A DNA stretch of 64,000 nt, taken from NCBI GenBank assembly GCA_023398955.1, contig JAEWRL010000082.1, positions 1 to 64,000 of the forward strand, in the 5' to 3' direction. Under the pieces are notes generated by a model that ran no database searches, was not told the DNA's origin, and saw nothing but the letters and a program-made list of their open reading frames with translations. Position numbers and translations under genes: made by a program. This document shows positions 28,151 through 36,829 of this stretch, one piece after another (positions within the stretch are counted from its first letter, which is position 1; every line of letters begins with the position of its first letter). Source of the DNA: Pseudomonadota bacterium (GTDB taxonomy: Bacteria > Myxococcota_A > Polyangia > Polyangiales > Polyangiaceae).

Positions 28151-28333
28151 TCACGCTCGTCGCGTCGGACACACAGGCTCTGCTTCCGCCTCCAAGCAAG
28201 ACGAGAGAGCGAGTTCGAGGAGTGCTTCCGCGAGCAGATCGAATAGCTCGTCGCGGTAGGCTTCGGGGGGCTTGGTCGGTCGCGCAGGGGGTACGGCCGG
28301 GACTGCCGTGACGTTCGGTTGGTTCTTGGCCAT
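28151..28333 (-). CDS. Small hypothetical protein upstream of DUF2924
   Basis: 60 residues, Pro-rich N-terminus followed by a helix (ELFDLLAEALLELALSS). It ends 26 bases before DUF2924 on the same strand, so the two may be co-transcribed from the divergent promoter region shared with the XRE gene. No family was recognised. Short size makes this a moderate call. Confidence 0.45.
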   Translation of the reverse strand: MAKNQPNVTAVPAVPPARPTKPPEAYRDELFDLLAEALLELALSSCLEAEAEPVCPTRRA

Positions 28334-28406
28334 CGTGGTTCAAACGCGGCGGCCGAACCGAAAGTGGGACAGGGGAGGTCGCTGACCACTTGACGACCCG
28401 ACATTC

Positions 28407-28424
28407 GTCCAGTAATCACTGGAC
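28407..28424. promoter_or_regulatory. Palindromic operator-like site upstream of the XRE repressor
   Basis: A perfect 7-4-7 inverted repeat, GTCCAGT-AATC-ACTGGAC, 45 bases before the XRE start and in the divergent gap between that gene and the DUF2924 operon. Its position suggests the operator bound by the XRE protein (inference). Confidence 0.5.
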
Positions 28425-28468
28425 ACTGCACGACGGCACTCCCACCAGCTGCCGCAGGAAGAACTGAT

Positions 28469-28825
28469 GTGAGCCAAGAAACGCTTGGAAAGAGGCTGAA
28501 GCGCGTTCGGCAGGAGCGCGAGCTAGGCCTGCGGGCCGCCGCGACCAAAGCCGGCATCTCCGCCACCTACCTCTCTCGGATAGAGAACAACCAAGACCCC
28601 AGCCCCCCCACCGAAAAGACGATCCGCGCCCTGGCGGAACTCCTCGACGACGACTTCGACGAGCTGATGCAGCTCGCTGGTCGTGTCCCAGAGGACGTTG
28701 GGGCCATGATCACCGGCGACCCGCAGATGCCTGAGTTTCTTCGGACCGCCAGAGAGCAGAACGTCACCGCCAAGGACCTCTTGGCGATGCTTGAGGCAGC
28801 AAAGAAGAAACGGCGAGGAAAGTGA
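28469..28825 (+). CDS. XRE-family transcriptional repressor
   Basis: 118 residues starting at GTG (AGGA about 8 bases upstream). The N-terminal lambda-type HTH is LGKRLKRVRQERELGLRAAA with ISATYLSRIENNQD as the recognition part. The C-terminal ~45 residues end in a Lys/Arg-rich tail. The stop overlaps the start of the ImmA/IrrE gene, an arrangement typical of phage and ICE repressor/anti-repressor pairs. It probably controls the lytic/lysogenic decision of this element and its own divergent promoter. Confidence 0.85.
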   Translation: MSQETLGKRLKRVRQERELGLRAAATKAGISATYLSRIENNQDPSPPTEKTIRALAELLDDDFDELMQLAGRVPEDVGAMITGDPQMPEFLRTAREQNVTAKDLLAMLEAAKKKRRGK

Positions 28826-29526
28826 CCCAGGAACTGAAAGTACCCTTCCTCGCGGTGCCTCAAATCGAGCACCGCGCGACGGACCTCCTGGCCCGCGTGG
28901 CGGAGTGGAGCGGCAAGCCGCTGCGCCCTCCGATCGACGTGGACCAGATCATCGAAGGGTACCTCCAGCTCGAGCTCGCGTTCACGGACCTCTACGACAT
29001 GCTCGGGCTGCCGAACGTGCTCGGGGCGACCTTCCTCAAGGACCGCCGCATCTTCATCGAAGAGAGCCTCGAGCTTGGCGGGCACGAGGGACGCATCGCC
29101 TTCACCATGGCCCACGAGGTGGGCCACTGGGAGCTGCACCGTCCCCTCATTGAAGCGCGCGAGGCCTGCGCGCCGCTTTTCTCTACCAAAGACCTCCCCG
29201 AGCAGCCCGCGATCGTGTGTCGCTCGGACGACGGGAAGCGGCCGCCCGTGGAGGTTCAGGCGGACATGTTCGCCGCTCACCTGCTCATGCCCGCGGCCGA
29301 CGTACGCGCCGTGGTGCATGCCCGCTACGGCCTCACGCTGCCGCATTGAAAGCACGTTGAGGAGCTGCGGAAGAACCGTGAGCTCGACGAGAACCTGCGC
29401 GACCTCGCGGCGGAGGTCATCGAGCACGGCAACTTCAGCAACGTGTCGAACGAGGCCATGCGCTACCGGCTGCTCGATCTGAAACTGGTCGTGGACGAGT
29501 CCGCGCCGCAGCTCACGCTGCTCTGA
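28822..29526 (+). pseudogene. ImmA/IrrE-type metallopeptidase interrupted by an in-frame TGA
   Basis: The zinc peptidase motif HEVGH (98-102) with a downstream EVQADMFAAHLLMP identifies an ImmA/IrrE protease, which in mobile elements cleaves the partner XRE repressor. Translation starts at GTG 28822, overlapping the repressor stop. The frame hits TGA at 29347-29349, but the same frame continues for 59 more sense codons (KHVEELRKN... to QLTLL) before the next stop at 29526, and that tail looks like the natural C-terminus. A single substitution therefore truncates the protein to 175 residues. The catalytic core is kept, so partial activity is possible. Confidence 0.75.
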
Positions 29527-29554
29527 GCGCGGCTTTCGTTTGCTCAAGATGTTT

Positions 29555-29571
29555 ACTGTTCACTGAACAGT
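29555..29571. promoter_or_regulatory. Perfect palindrome ACTGTTCACTGAACAGT
   Basis: An 8-1-8 perfect inverted repeat 20 bases upstream of the next plus-strand start. This position suits an operator over a promoter for the 29592-31935 gene pair. It differs from the palindrome upstream of the XRE gene, so a different regulator may bind. Confidence 0.5.
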
Positions 29572-29591
29572 TTCTTCCAAGGAAAACCCTC

Positions 29592-30785
29592 ATGCACCAT
29601 CGAGAATGGAACCCCAAATCTTTCTTCCGCCACCTCACCCCTCCGGCGCTCGATGAGCTGCAGGCGTGGGCGAGCGTCACGCTTCAGCTCGATGGGAAGG
29701 ACTCTCCGGGCCTTCAGTTCTACCGCGCGTGGAAGGCGCTCGACGTCGACGAGCGCACACGCATCGAGACGGAGCTGCTTGTCGTCAACGACATGTGCTC
29801 GCGGCACGCGCGGCCGTACCTGGAGCAGCAGGTGGCGCCGTTCGTCTGGACAGATGAGCAAGGTCCGCTCATCGAGGAGTCACGCGAATGGTCAGCTCAG
29901 GACGTGGCGCTGCGTCTCTTCGTCGCCGACCCTGCGCGCTTCCGCGAGGCACACCGGGCCTACGCGGTCGACGCACTCGAGCACTTCCGCGAGTACCCCG
30001 GAAGCTACGAGGTCACACTCGCCACGACACCTGAGGCGAAGGCTCGCATGAAGGGCGAGATGATCACGCACTTTCGCGACACTGCGTTTGGGGCGCGCTG
30101 CCAAATCGAGGACTTCGCCAACGACGAGAAGTTCGCGATCTTCGTGTTCCACGAGGACGAGATGGCTCCCTTTGACCGCTTCAACGACAGCGGCGTCATG
30201 GAGCCCGACTGGCAACGCCCTGTGGTGCGGTTGGCTGCTGTCTTCCACTACGAGACCAGCACGCTCTTGGTGAAGGCGCCGCGCAAGGTCGAGCGTGAGA
30301 AGCTCCGCGATCTGTTCGCGGAGGTGTTCGTGCGAGATCCCAACTACTTCGGCGACGTGTCGAAGACGCCGAAGTTCAACTTCGACGTGCTGCGGGATCC
30401 GGACTTTGACTTTCCCACCCACGGGGTCGACGCGATCGACGAGGTCTCGGTCGTCAAGGTCATCGCGCGCACCGCGCATCACGACGCCAAGCGCGTCACC
30501 ATCGAGCTTCGACCCGGGCTCTCCATCGTGGGGCTCGGCATGGTGCTCGAGGAGCACGGGATCTCGCTCGAAAGCGATCCCCTCGACGGCGTCCAGCTCC
30601 GCTTCACCTTCGAAGGTAAGGGGCGGAGCAAGTACCGCACCGTGAGCCTCTTCAACCCGAACTCGACCAACCTGAACGACACCCGACGCGATCGGGTGAT
30701 CCGTCGCTGCCTCAAGGAGTGGGGAATCGATGTCGGCTCGCGAGCTGCCATGGACGCTGCTGCTGACCGCACTGCAGCGGAGTGA
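29592..30785 (+). CDS. Unknown protein, first of a two-gene pair
   Basis: 397 residues, acidic, no signal peptide or membrane segment. No family was recognised. Visible features: a helical N-terminal third, a beta-rich middle (KFAIFVFHEDEMAPFDRF, PVVRLAAVFHYETSTLLV) and a C-terminal part with DTRRDRVIRRCLKEWGIDV resembling a wHTH helix. The gene overlaps its downstream partner by 56 bases in another frame, so they are tightly linked. Context (after the repressor/protease pair, before replication genes) suggests a mobile-element accessory or regulatory function. Confidence 0.7.
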   Translation: MHHREWNPKSFFRHLTPPALDELQAWASVTLQLDGKDSPGLQFYRAWKALDVDERTRIETELLVVNDMCSRHARPYLEQQVAPFVWTDEQGPLIEESREWSAQDVALRLFVADPARFREAHRAYAVDALEHFREYPGSYEVTLATTPEAKARMKGEMITHFRDTAFGARCQIEDFANDEKFAIFVFHEDEMAPFDRFNDSGVMEPDWQRPVVRLAAVFHYETSTLLVKAPRKVEREKLRDLFAEVFVRDPNYFGDVSKTPKFNFDVLRDPDFDFPTHGVDAIDEVSVVKVIARTAHHDAKRVTIELRPGLSIVGLGMVLEEHGISLESDPLDGVQLRFTFEGKGRSKYRTVSLFNPNSTNLNDTRRDRVIRRCLKEWGIDVGSRAAMDAAADRTAAE

Positions 30786-31935
30786 CCGCGCTCGCGTGAG
30801 CTACAGCCAGGTGACGGACGCTGCGTCGGACGTCGCCTGGCTGGTGCGCGAGAAGGTGCTGGTCCACTCCAAGGACGACTACGAGCCGCCCGGCTGCGAG
30901 CACGGGTGCCAACCGAACTTCGACTACGCCTCCCGCCACGGCGAGGGTCTCGTCGGCATCGCCTGTCCCCACGAGCCTGCCTGTTGGCCCGGTTGGGAAT
31001 GGGTGCCACTGGGGGACGTCCAGGCGCTGAGGACCTCTGCGGACGGTATCCTTGGCGCGCTGGCCAAGCGCAACGGGTTGCGTCCGCTCTCGCGCGCGGT
31101 GCCGGAGCCGTTCTTCCCGGTCGGCGTTTTGAATCGTCGTGGGCTGGCGATCGCCGTCGTCTGGAGCCGCTCGCTCCGGCGTGGCTTCGAGCAGCTCTGC
31201 CGCGGCGTGAGGGAGGAGCTGGGCAGTGACGCGCTCATCGTGCTTTCGGCCAGGCCGGCGCGCGAGGCGCTGCCTGCTTCCCTGCGAACTGCCGTGGTCG
31301 CCATCGGCGCTGATGCAGATGGTCGCATCGACTTCTCCCGCGCCCTTGATGACCTGGTCCCCGACTACCGCGAGCGCGCGGTCGACGACGCTGAGCTCGA
31401 CCTCGACTTTGTGCGGCTGCGGTTCTCAACGACGCCCGACCGGCACCGGCTGGAGATCAACGGGCACGACTTCGGCGGCCTCCGAAAGAGCGACCTCCAG
31501 TTTCTGCGCCTCTTGCTCCTCGCCTGCGCCCGCCTCCGCGGTGACGACGACGGTTGGGTCGACAAGGAGCGTCTGCGCGTTGCGAACAAGAAGGCGCAAG
31601 AGCTCGACGAGCTGCGAAAGGAGTTCGGCAAGCTCGAGGTGCCGGGCCTCCCGGAGGAGGAGCGCCGGGCGCTCATCAAGTCCCGCAAGGGCACGGGCGC
31701 GGTGCGCCTCGCGGTCCCCCCGGAGAACATCATCCTCGACCCGTCGCTCGCCGACTTCACCTGGATGACGCCGACCACGACCCGCAAGCGCAGCGGCGCC
31801 AGCGGGAAGGTGTCGGACGACCAGCTGGCAGGCATGCAGAAGGCCGCGACGCTCCTGCGCGAGTGCCGGCGGCTCGGCGCGCCGGGGGATGCGGAGGCGG
31901 TGAAGACGCCGGGGCGAGACACCCGTCGGCCTTGA
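30730..31935 (+). CDS. Unknown protein, second of a two-gene pair
   Basis: 401 residues, no recognised family. The N-terminus has Cys/His clusters (GCEHGCQPNFDY and CPHEPACWPGWEW) that could bind zinc. A central segment (RLEINGHDFGGLRKSDLQFLRLLLLACARL) looks like a wHTH similar to winged transcription-factor output domains. The C-terminus is Lys/Arg-rich. It starts inside the 3' end of the previous gene, implying co-translation. A DNA-binding or sensor role is a guess from these features. Confidence 0.7.
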   Translation: MSARELPWTLLLTALQRSDRARVSYSQVTDAASDVAWLVREKVLVHSKDDYEPPGCEHGCQPNFDYASRHGEGLVGIACPHEPACWPGWEWVPLGDVQALRTSADGILGALAKRNGLRPLSRAVPEPFFPVGVLNRRGLAIAVVWSRSLRRGFEQLCRGVREELGSDALIVLSARPAREALPASLRTAVVAIGADADGRIDFSRALDDLVPDYRERAVDDAELDLDFVRLRFSTTPDRHRLEINGHDFGGLRKSDLQFLRLLLLACARLRGDDDGWVDKERLRVANKKAQELDELRKEFGKLEVPGLPEEERRALIKSRKGTGAVRLAVPPENIILDPSLADFTWMTPTTTRKRSGASGKVSDDQLAGMQKAATLLRECRRLGAPGDAEAVKTPGRDTRRP

Positions 31936-31980
31936 GCCGTGCCTCTTGGCCAAGTGCATTGATTGGATATCCTTCACATC

Positions 31981-32238
31981 ATGGCGAGAAGAGGAACAGT
32001 GACTCTCATCAACCCGCAACGCGGTATGGCCGCCGTCCTGACCGAGGACGATGGGTACACCATCATCGAGATGATCGGCGGTTTGGAGGTCGAACTCGGC
32101 GACGAACTGTCGTGGGCCAACGACTACGGACTCGGGAGTGAGATGTACCGAAATCTCACCAAGGATGAGCGCGACGAGGTCTACGTGCAGAACCACTCGG
32201 TCGGCGACCACAACGTGCGTCAGCAACTGATGCTCTGA
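31981..32238 (+). CDS. Small hypothetical protein
   Basis: 85 residues, beta-rich (TVTLINPQRGMAAVLTEDDGYTIIEMIGG), with no recognised family. The ATG at 31981 is preferred to a TTG 18 bases upstream. It converges on the primase gene, with 8 bases between the two stops. No terminator can fit between them, so the two transcripts run into each other. Confidence 0.5.
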   Translation: MARRGTVTLINPQRGMAAVLTEDDGYTIIEMIGGLEVELGDELSWANDYGLGSEMYRNLTKDERDEVYVQNHSVGDHNVRQQLML

Positions 32239-32246
32239 AAGCCGCC

Positions 32247-35200
32247 CTACGAGTCCTGCCAACCGTACCGGCTCTTGAAGCTCTCGCGGAAGCTGCCCTC
32301 CTCGGACTCGCCGCGCTGGGGGAAGTCGTCTTCGGTGACCACGGTGGTCTTCGACAGGTCGACGATCATGGCGCGCCGGCGGTCGCCCGCGGCGAAGTAG
32401 ACGCGCTCGCTGTCGGACGTGACGTAGCCATCCTGCTTCTTGTTCTCGAGCACGAGGCGGCGCAGCGCCTTCAGATCAACCAACTCCCCCTCGTAGTCGA
32501 TGCGCTTGCAGTGCGCGCGGAAGGCGTCGTAGGCGCTCTCCAAGTGGATGGCGAGCCGACCGTCGTTGAAGACGTAGTGGATGCGGTGCTTCAGCTCGTT
32601 CTGCACGGCCATCACGCCCAGCATCTCGACGAAGTGATCGAGGGCGTTCTTCACGCCGTGGTCCGTCTCCAGGAGGTCGGCGAGGATGGCGTCGACAGCG
32701 GCTTGCGCACCGAGGTCCTCGGGCAGCTCGAATCCGCAGTGCCGCGCGAACTCCTCGAACAGGTGGATCCCGAGCAGCATCGCCGTCAGATTCTCGGCGA
32801 TGCGGATGGGGACCTTGCGCTCGTCGATGAGAGCGGTCGTCGCGGCGCGCGCCACCTGCAGGTCTGCGGCGAAGTTGCGCCCCAGGCAGAACTGGATGTA
32901 CCGGGGCGCGAAGAGGGTGAGGTCCTGCGCGCGGAGTTCCTGGTGAGCCCGCTTGCATGACGGGAGCTCGCTGAGCGTCGTCTTCGCGGGGTTCGAGGTG
33001 ATGATGCGTTCGAGCAGCGCCGCTTCCGTTGGACGCGTCTCCCCTGCGATGCAGACGGGCGCTTGCAGGTGGTAGGTGTTCACGCGCTGATCGGGTCGTC
33101 CGCGTTCCTCCGTCTCCCCCCGGTACAGGCGTCGCAGGTATCGGTGCAGCGTGTTCACGCGGAATCGCTGCATGTCGTAGGGCTTGTACTCGTCGATGAA
33201 GATGGGCACCGACCGCGTTGACGTGAGCAGCTTGAGCAGCGCGAACTCCGTCTCCGTCGCGCTGTAGGGCTCGGCGTCGCGCACGCCGAAGAGTGGCCAC
33301 ATGATGTCGATGCAGAGACTCGATTTGCCGGAGCCCTGCGTGCCCCACACGAAGAGCGTGGGGAAGCTGCCCACCGCCTCCATGAAGCGGGGCTTCAGCG
33401 GCGTGGCGAAGAACCAGCCGAGGATGGGCAGAATCGCTTCGGGCTTGTTCACCTGTGGGAGGCACTCGAACACGGTACTCGCCACGAGCAGGAAGGTGTC
33501 CTCGTCGACGTCGCGGTAGCTCACCCGCTTGTCCAGTGAGCCACCGCTGGGCACGTAGATGACCGGCGACGGAGACAGAAATCCTTGCGTCCCGATGGCG
33601 CAGTCCGGGCCCAGCCACACGTGGTGCTCGCCCGAGCGGTAGTCACCGAGCATCGTCGAGCCAGGCTTGCGCGGAACGGGACGCCGCGCGAGCACGCGCA
33701 GGAGCCCCTGGACGTTGTTGTCGCTGCCCGTCCACTGCATGTCCGCCGACGGGAGCAGGCGGATGAGGTCGCGCTTCGAATGGAAAGCTGTGAGCGGCAG
33801 CCGTAGCCCGCGCACCGTCGTCCCCCGGTCGGTGCGGGCCTCCCCCATGATCAGCTCACCGTCCTCGGTCTCCACACGCATCGTCGGCTCGATGGTGAAG
33901 GATGACAGGATCTTCGTCTCCCCGCGCGCCGTGAGGCAGTAGTAGAACGCCGCGTCCTCGTAGATCTCCCCCTCGATGGCGTCAGGCTCGGTCGCAGCGT
34001 CGTCGGGCTTCTCCTCGCTCGCTGGTGCGGCAGCCGCGCGAGCCAGGGCCTTGCGGAGATCCTTTGCCTTGAGTCCGAAGCGCTTTTCGACGAGCTCCAG
34101 GTAGCGGCCGTGCATGGAAGGATCGCGCTGGGCGATGGCGAGCAGGATGGGCTTGAGCCGGTACTCGAGCTCCTGCACCGGCATGTCGACGGGCACCGCC
34201 TCGATGGCCTTCTCGACGTCGAAGACCACGTCGTATAAATCGCAGCGTGCCCCTGGTTCGCGGTGCACCTTGCAGTAGTCGAGCTTCTGCAGGGCGTGGC
34301 AAGGCGGCGCGACCGTACCGTCATCGCGCGCCGTAGCCACCACCTTGTCGTGCGCCTTGGTGATGTAGGCCGCCGCGTCGCGCCCCTGGAGCTTACCGAG
34401 CCCGCGGCGATCGTACTCGGTGATGAGCTCGATGATCTCCGTGAGCGGGAGCCCCTTGTGCGCGAAGAAGCGCACCATGTTGAAGATGGCGAGGCTGCGG
34501 TCGTCGGCACCCTGGTCCCAGAGCCGCTGCACGGGACCGCACATGTCCACGGGGTGCTCCCAGTCGAAGTCGCCGCTTTTGCGCAGTATCCCGCCTCCAC
34601 TGTCAGCTGTTCCGACGTCTGAACAGCTGGGCGCGCCGACTACGGGGAGCGACACGCGCCGCGCTGGTGCTTCTTCCTGGGCAGGCGGCGCCGTCAACCG
34701 CTCGAGCAAACGCGGGTCCTCTGAGCGCTCGAAGCTGCCCTTGGGCGCGCTGACGCGATGGGGTCGCTCTCCTTGCCCGTCGCCCTTGTGGCTCACGGTG
34801 CCGATGACCTTGATGATGCGCGCCACGTCGTGGATCGAGTCGACGTGGACTTGCTCTGTCTGGATGCGTTCGCGGAGCTCGGTCTCGAAGCGCTTCAGTC
34901 CCTCGGTGAGGTGTTCGTGCTCGGCCAGGTGCGTCGGCGGCAGCGAGAACCAGAGCTGCGCGCCGTTGCCGCTCATCATGAGCCGCGGGCGGACGAGCCC
35001 CTCCGTCTCACACCAGTCGGCCGCCGCCGTGGCTGCGGCGAGGGCCTGCTCCAACTCCTCGTCGGTGCTTGCAGTGTCCTTGGGGCGCACCGGATCCAGA
35101 TCGATGACCGTGGCGGTGACCACCTCGATGTCCTGGCGGGTCGCCCCTCGCTTGATGGGACGGATCGCGTTCGGCGCACGTGACAGCAGGCTCACCGGAC

Positions 35201-35402
35201 GCGGCTGGATGCCGACGTACACGTTGCCGATGGCGTTGGTGCGTAGGCATTCTCGAACAAAGGCGTCCTCGTCGTCGAAGAAGCCGATGCCCACGATGCC
35301 GCCCACGGGGCGGATGACGCGCACCTCGCTGACGCCGTGGTCGCCATGAGCCAACCAGCGCCAGGTGCTCCGGATCACCTCAGCGTTTGGCTCTGGGATC
35401 AT
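32247..35402 (-). CDS. Phage-type primase-helicase (AEP primase plus P-loop helicase)
   Basis: 1051 residues. The N-terminal ~280 residues read as an archaeo-eukaryotic primase: TATVIDLDPVRP (catalytic acidic pair), LMMSGNGAQLWFSLP and RIIKVIGTVSHKGD. The C-terminal half has an ATPase with Walker A GTQGSGKSS and PIFIDEYKPY as Walker B. A single protein for priming and unwinding is common in phages and plasmids. A 24-bp palindrome also found at 50584 lies inside the coding sequence at 34605-34628. The next gene downstream overlaps its start by 4 bases, so it leads no further genes; it is last in the minus-strand replication operon. Confidence 0.85.
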   Translation of the reverse strand: MIPEPNAEVIRSTWRWLAHGDHGVSEVRVIRPVGGIVGIGFFDDEDAFVRECLRTNAIGNVYVGIQPRPVSLLSRAPNAIRPIKRGATRQDIEVVTATVIDLDPVRPKDTASTDEELEQALAAATAAADWCETEGLVRPRLMMSGNGAQLWFSLPPTHLAEHEHLTEGLKRFETELRERIQTEQVHVDSIHDVARIIKVIGTVSHKGDGQGERPHRVSAPKGSFERSEDPRLLERLTAPPAQEEAPARRVSLPVVGAPSCSDVGTADSGGGILRKSGDFDWEHPVDMCGPVQRLWDQGADDRSLAIFNMVRFFAHKGLPLTEIIELITEYDRRGLGKLQGRDAAAYITKAHDKVVATARDDGTVAPPCHALQKLDYCKVHREPGARCDLYDVVFDVEKAIEAVPVDMPVQELEYRLKPILLAIAQRDPSMHGRYLELVEKRFGLKAKDLRKALARAAAAPASEEKPDDAATEPDAIEGEIYEDAAFYYCLTARGETKILSSFTIEPTMRVETEDGELIMGEARTDRGTTVRGLRLPLTAFHSKRDLIRLLPSADMQWTGSDNNVQGLLRVLARRPVPRKPGSTMLGDYRSGEHHVWLGPDCAIGTQGFLSPSPVIYVPSGGSLDKRVSYRDVDEDTFLLVASTVFECLPQVNKPEAILPILGWFFATPLKPRFMEAVGSFPTLFVWGTQGSGKSSLCIDIMWPLFGVRDAEPYSATETEFALLKLLTSTRSVPIFIDEYKPYDMQRFRVNTLHRYLRRLYRGETEERGRPDQRVNTYHLQAPVCIAGETRPTEAALLERIITSNPAKTTLSELPSCKRAHQELRAQDLTLFAPRYIQFCLGRNFAADLQVARAATTALIDERKVPIRIAENLTAMLLGIHLFEEFARHCGFELPEDLGAQAAVDAILADLLETDHGVKNALDHFVEMLGVMAVQNELKHRIHYVFNDGRLAIHLESAYDAFRAHCKRIDYEGELVDLKALRRLVLENKKQDGYVTSDSERVYFAAGDRRRAMIVDLSKTTVVTEDDFPQRGESEEGSFRESFKSRYGWQDS
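34605..34628. repeat. 24-bp palindrome, copy 1 (inside the primase gene)
   Basis: AGCTGTTC-CGACGTCT-GAACAGCT, near-perfect dyad symmetry. Its exact reverse complement occurs at 50584-50607. In the primase frame it encodes part of a Ser/Gly-rich linker between the primase and helicase halves, so an insertion would be tolerated there. Confidence 0.75.
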
Positions 35403-36829
35403 GCAGCGTCGCTCCGTCGAGCCCGCTGCCTCGGCTCCGGACGCCGACTGAGCCTGGACGCAGGTAGTCCGAGCACCTCGGCGTAGAGTTTCTTCCGTTC
35501 GAGGTGGTGGCGCCGCAGGATGGGCACTTTGCGGTCCACGAAGTCGAAGAGCACCGCGTCCTGCTTGTCGGGGTGCGGGCGCATGAGTCGCCCGAGGCGC
35601 TGCACGGTGCGCCCCTTGGCGCGGCTGGGGAACGCCAGGAAGACACGCGAGAGGCGCGGTAGGTCGAGCCCCTCGTCTGCGATGCTGGTCGCGACCAGAA
35701 CCGAGAGCCTTCCCGCTCGTGCGTCGTCGAGCAGCTCCTTACGGCGCTCGCGCTTCACGGCTCCCGTGAGCACGTCGGCCGTCACACCCGCCTCGCGCAC
35801 GGCCGCGACGAGCGTGTGGCAGTGCTCCACGCGCCCCGACAGTACGAGGCACGTGTGGCCGGCCCGGGCCTCGGCGACCACCGAGTCGACGATCATCGCG
35901 TTGCGCGGCTCGTCGTGGGCCACTGCGGCTAGCATCGGCATGTAGTCCTCCGCGCTGACGTAGGGATAGAAGAACTCCGTCTCCACAGGGCGCACCTCCG
36001 GGATGGTGAGCACGCCCGCCTCGACGAGCTGGTCGTGGGAGACCACGGCGAGGGGCGCGCCGAGGAAGAGATCGAGCAGCGCCGTCAGCCCATCGGAGCG
36101 CTCGGGCGTCGCGGTCAGCCCCAGGCGGTAGCGGGCGGGATAGCGATCGACGACGCGGTGGAAGGTGCTCGCGGCCACGTGGTGCGCCTCATCGAGGATG
36201 AGCAGGCCGAAGCGCTGCAGGAACTCATCGAGCAGCTCCTCGTCCCAGCGCACCAGTGCCTGGATGACAGCCACGGTCACCGCCTCCGGGCGGTGCTGCC
36301 CGTCCCCCACGAGGCCGGCGTCGATGCCGAGTTTGTCCTTCAGCTCACCAATCCACTGCTCAGCCAGGTCCAGCGTGTGGACGAGCACGAGCGTCGGCGT
36401 GCGGAGTCGAGCGATGGCGCCCATCCCCACACGGGTCTTTCCGCCACCGCAGGGGATCACCACCGAGCCCTGCGTGACGCGAACGAGCTTGTCGACGGCG
36501 GCCGCCTGGTAGTCCCGAAGAGGAAGCTCCGGCAGCTCGGGCAGACGCTCGTCGGGGAGCACTCGGGCATCCTCGCAAGCCACGATGGTACCCTCCTGCG
36601 CCGCGGCCTTACGCAGCACGTGGATGGCCCCGCGCGGGAGGCGCAGCGAGCCCTCGCGCTCCAGCACGAAGCACAGCGTCTCGGGCTCCGCGCCCGGATC
36701 ACGCCCAACTCGCATCCGGTCGAGGTAGGCTGGGTTCGGGAAGGTGAGCGAGCGGATGAGCCGCTCTGCCAGGCGCGGCGGACACTCCCCCACGGGCAGC
36801 GAGAGCCCGGAATCAACTCGCGCGCGCAT
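35399..36829 (-). CDS. DEAD/DEAH-box helicase (XPB/UvsW-like)
   Basis: 476 residues from the ATG at 36829. An N-terminal DNA-binding-like segment precedes SF2 motifs: Q-like ELPLRDYQAAAVDKL, Walker A PCGGGKT, motif II LILDEAHH, motif III GLTATPER, and motif VI TVQRLGRLMRPH. The size and layout resemble phage T4 UvsW and small XPB-like proteins that act in recombination-dependent replication. It overlaps the DinG-like gene by 17 bases and the primase by 4, all minus strand, forming one replication operon. Confidence 0.88.
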   Translation of the reverse strand: MRARVDSGLSLPVGECPPRLAERLIRSLTFPNPAYLDRMRVGRDPGAEPETLCFVLEREGSLRLPRGAIHVLRKAAAQEGTIVACEDARVLPDERLPELPELPLRDYQAAAVDKLVRVTQGSVVIPCGGGKTRVGMGAIARLRTPTLVLVHTLDLAEQWIGELKDKLGIDAGLVGDGQHRPEAVTVAVIQALVRWDEELLDEFLQRFGLLILDEAHHVAASTFHRVVDRYPARYRLGLTATPERSDGLTALLDLFLGAPLAVVSHDQLVEAGVLTIPEVRPVETEFFYPYVSAEDYMPMLAAVAHDEPRNAMIVDSVVAEARAGHTCLVLSGRVEHCHTLVAAVREAGVTADVLTGAVKRERRKELLDDARAGRLSVLVATSIADEGLDLPRLSRVFLAFPSRAKGRTVQRLGRLMRPHPDKQDAVLFDFVDRKVPILRRHHLERKKLYAEVLGLPASRLSRRPEPRQRARRSDAA

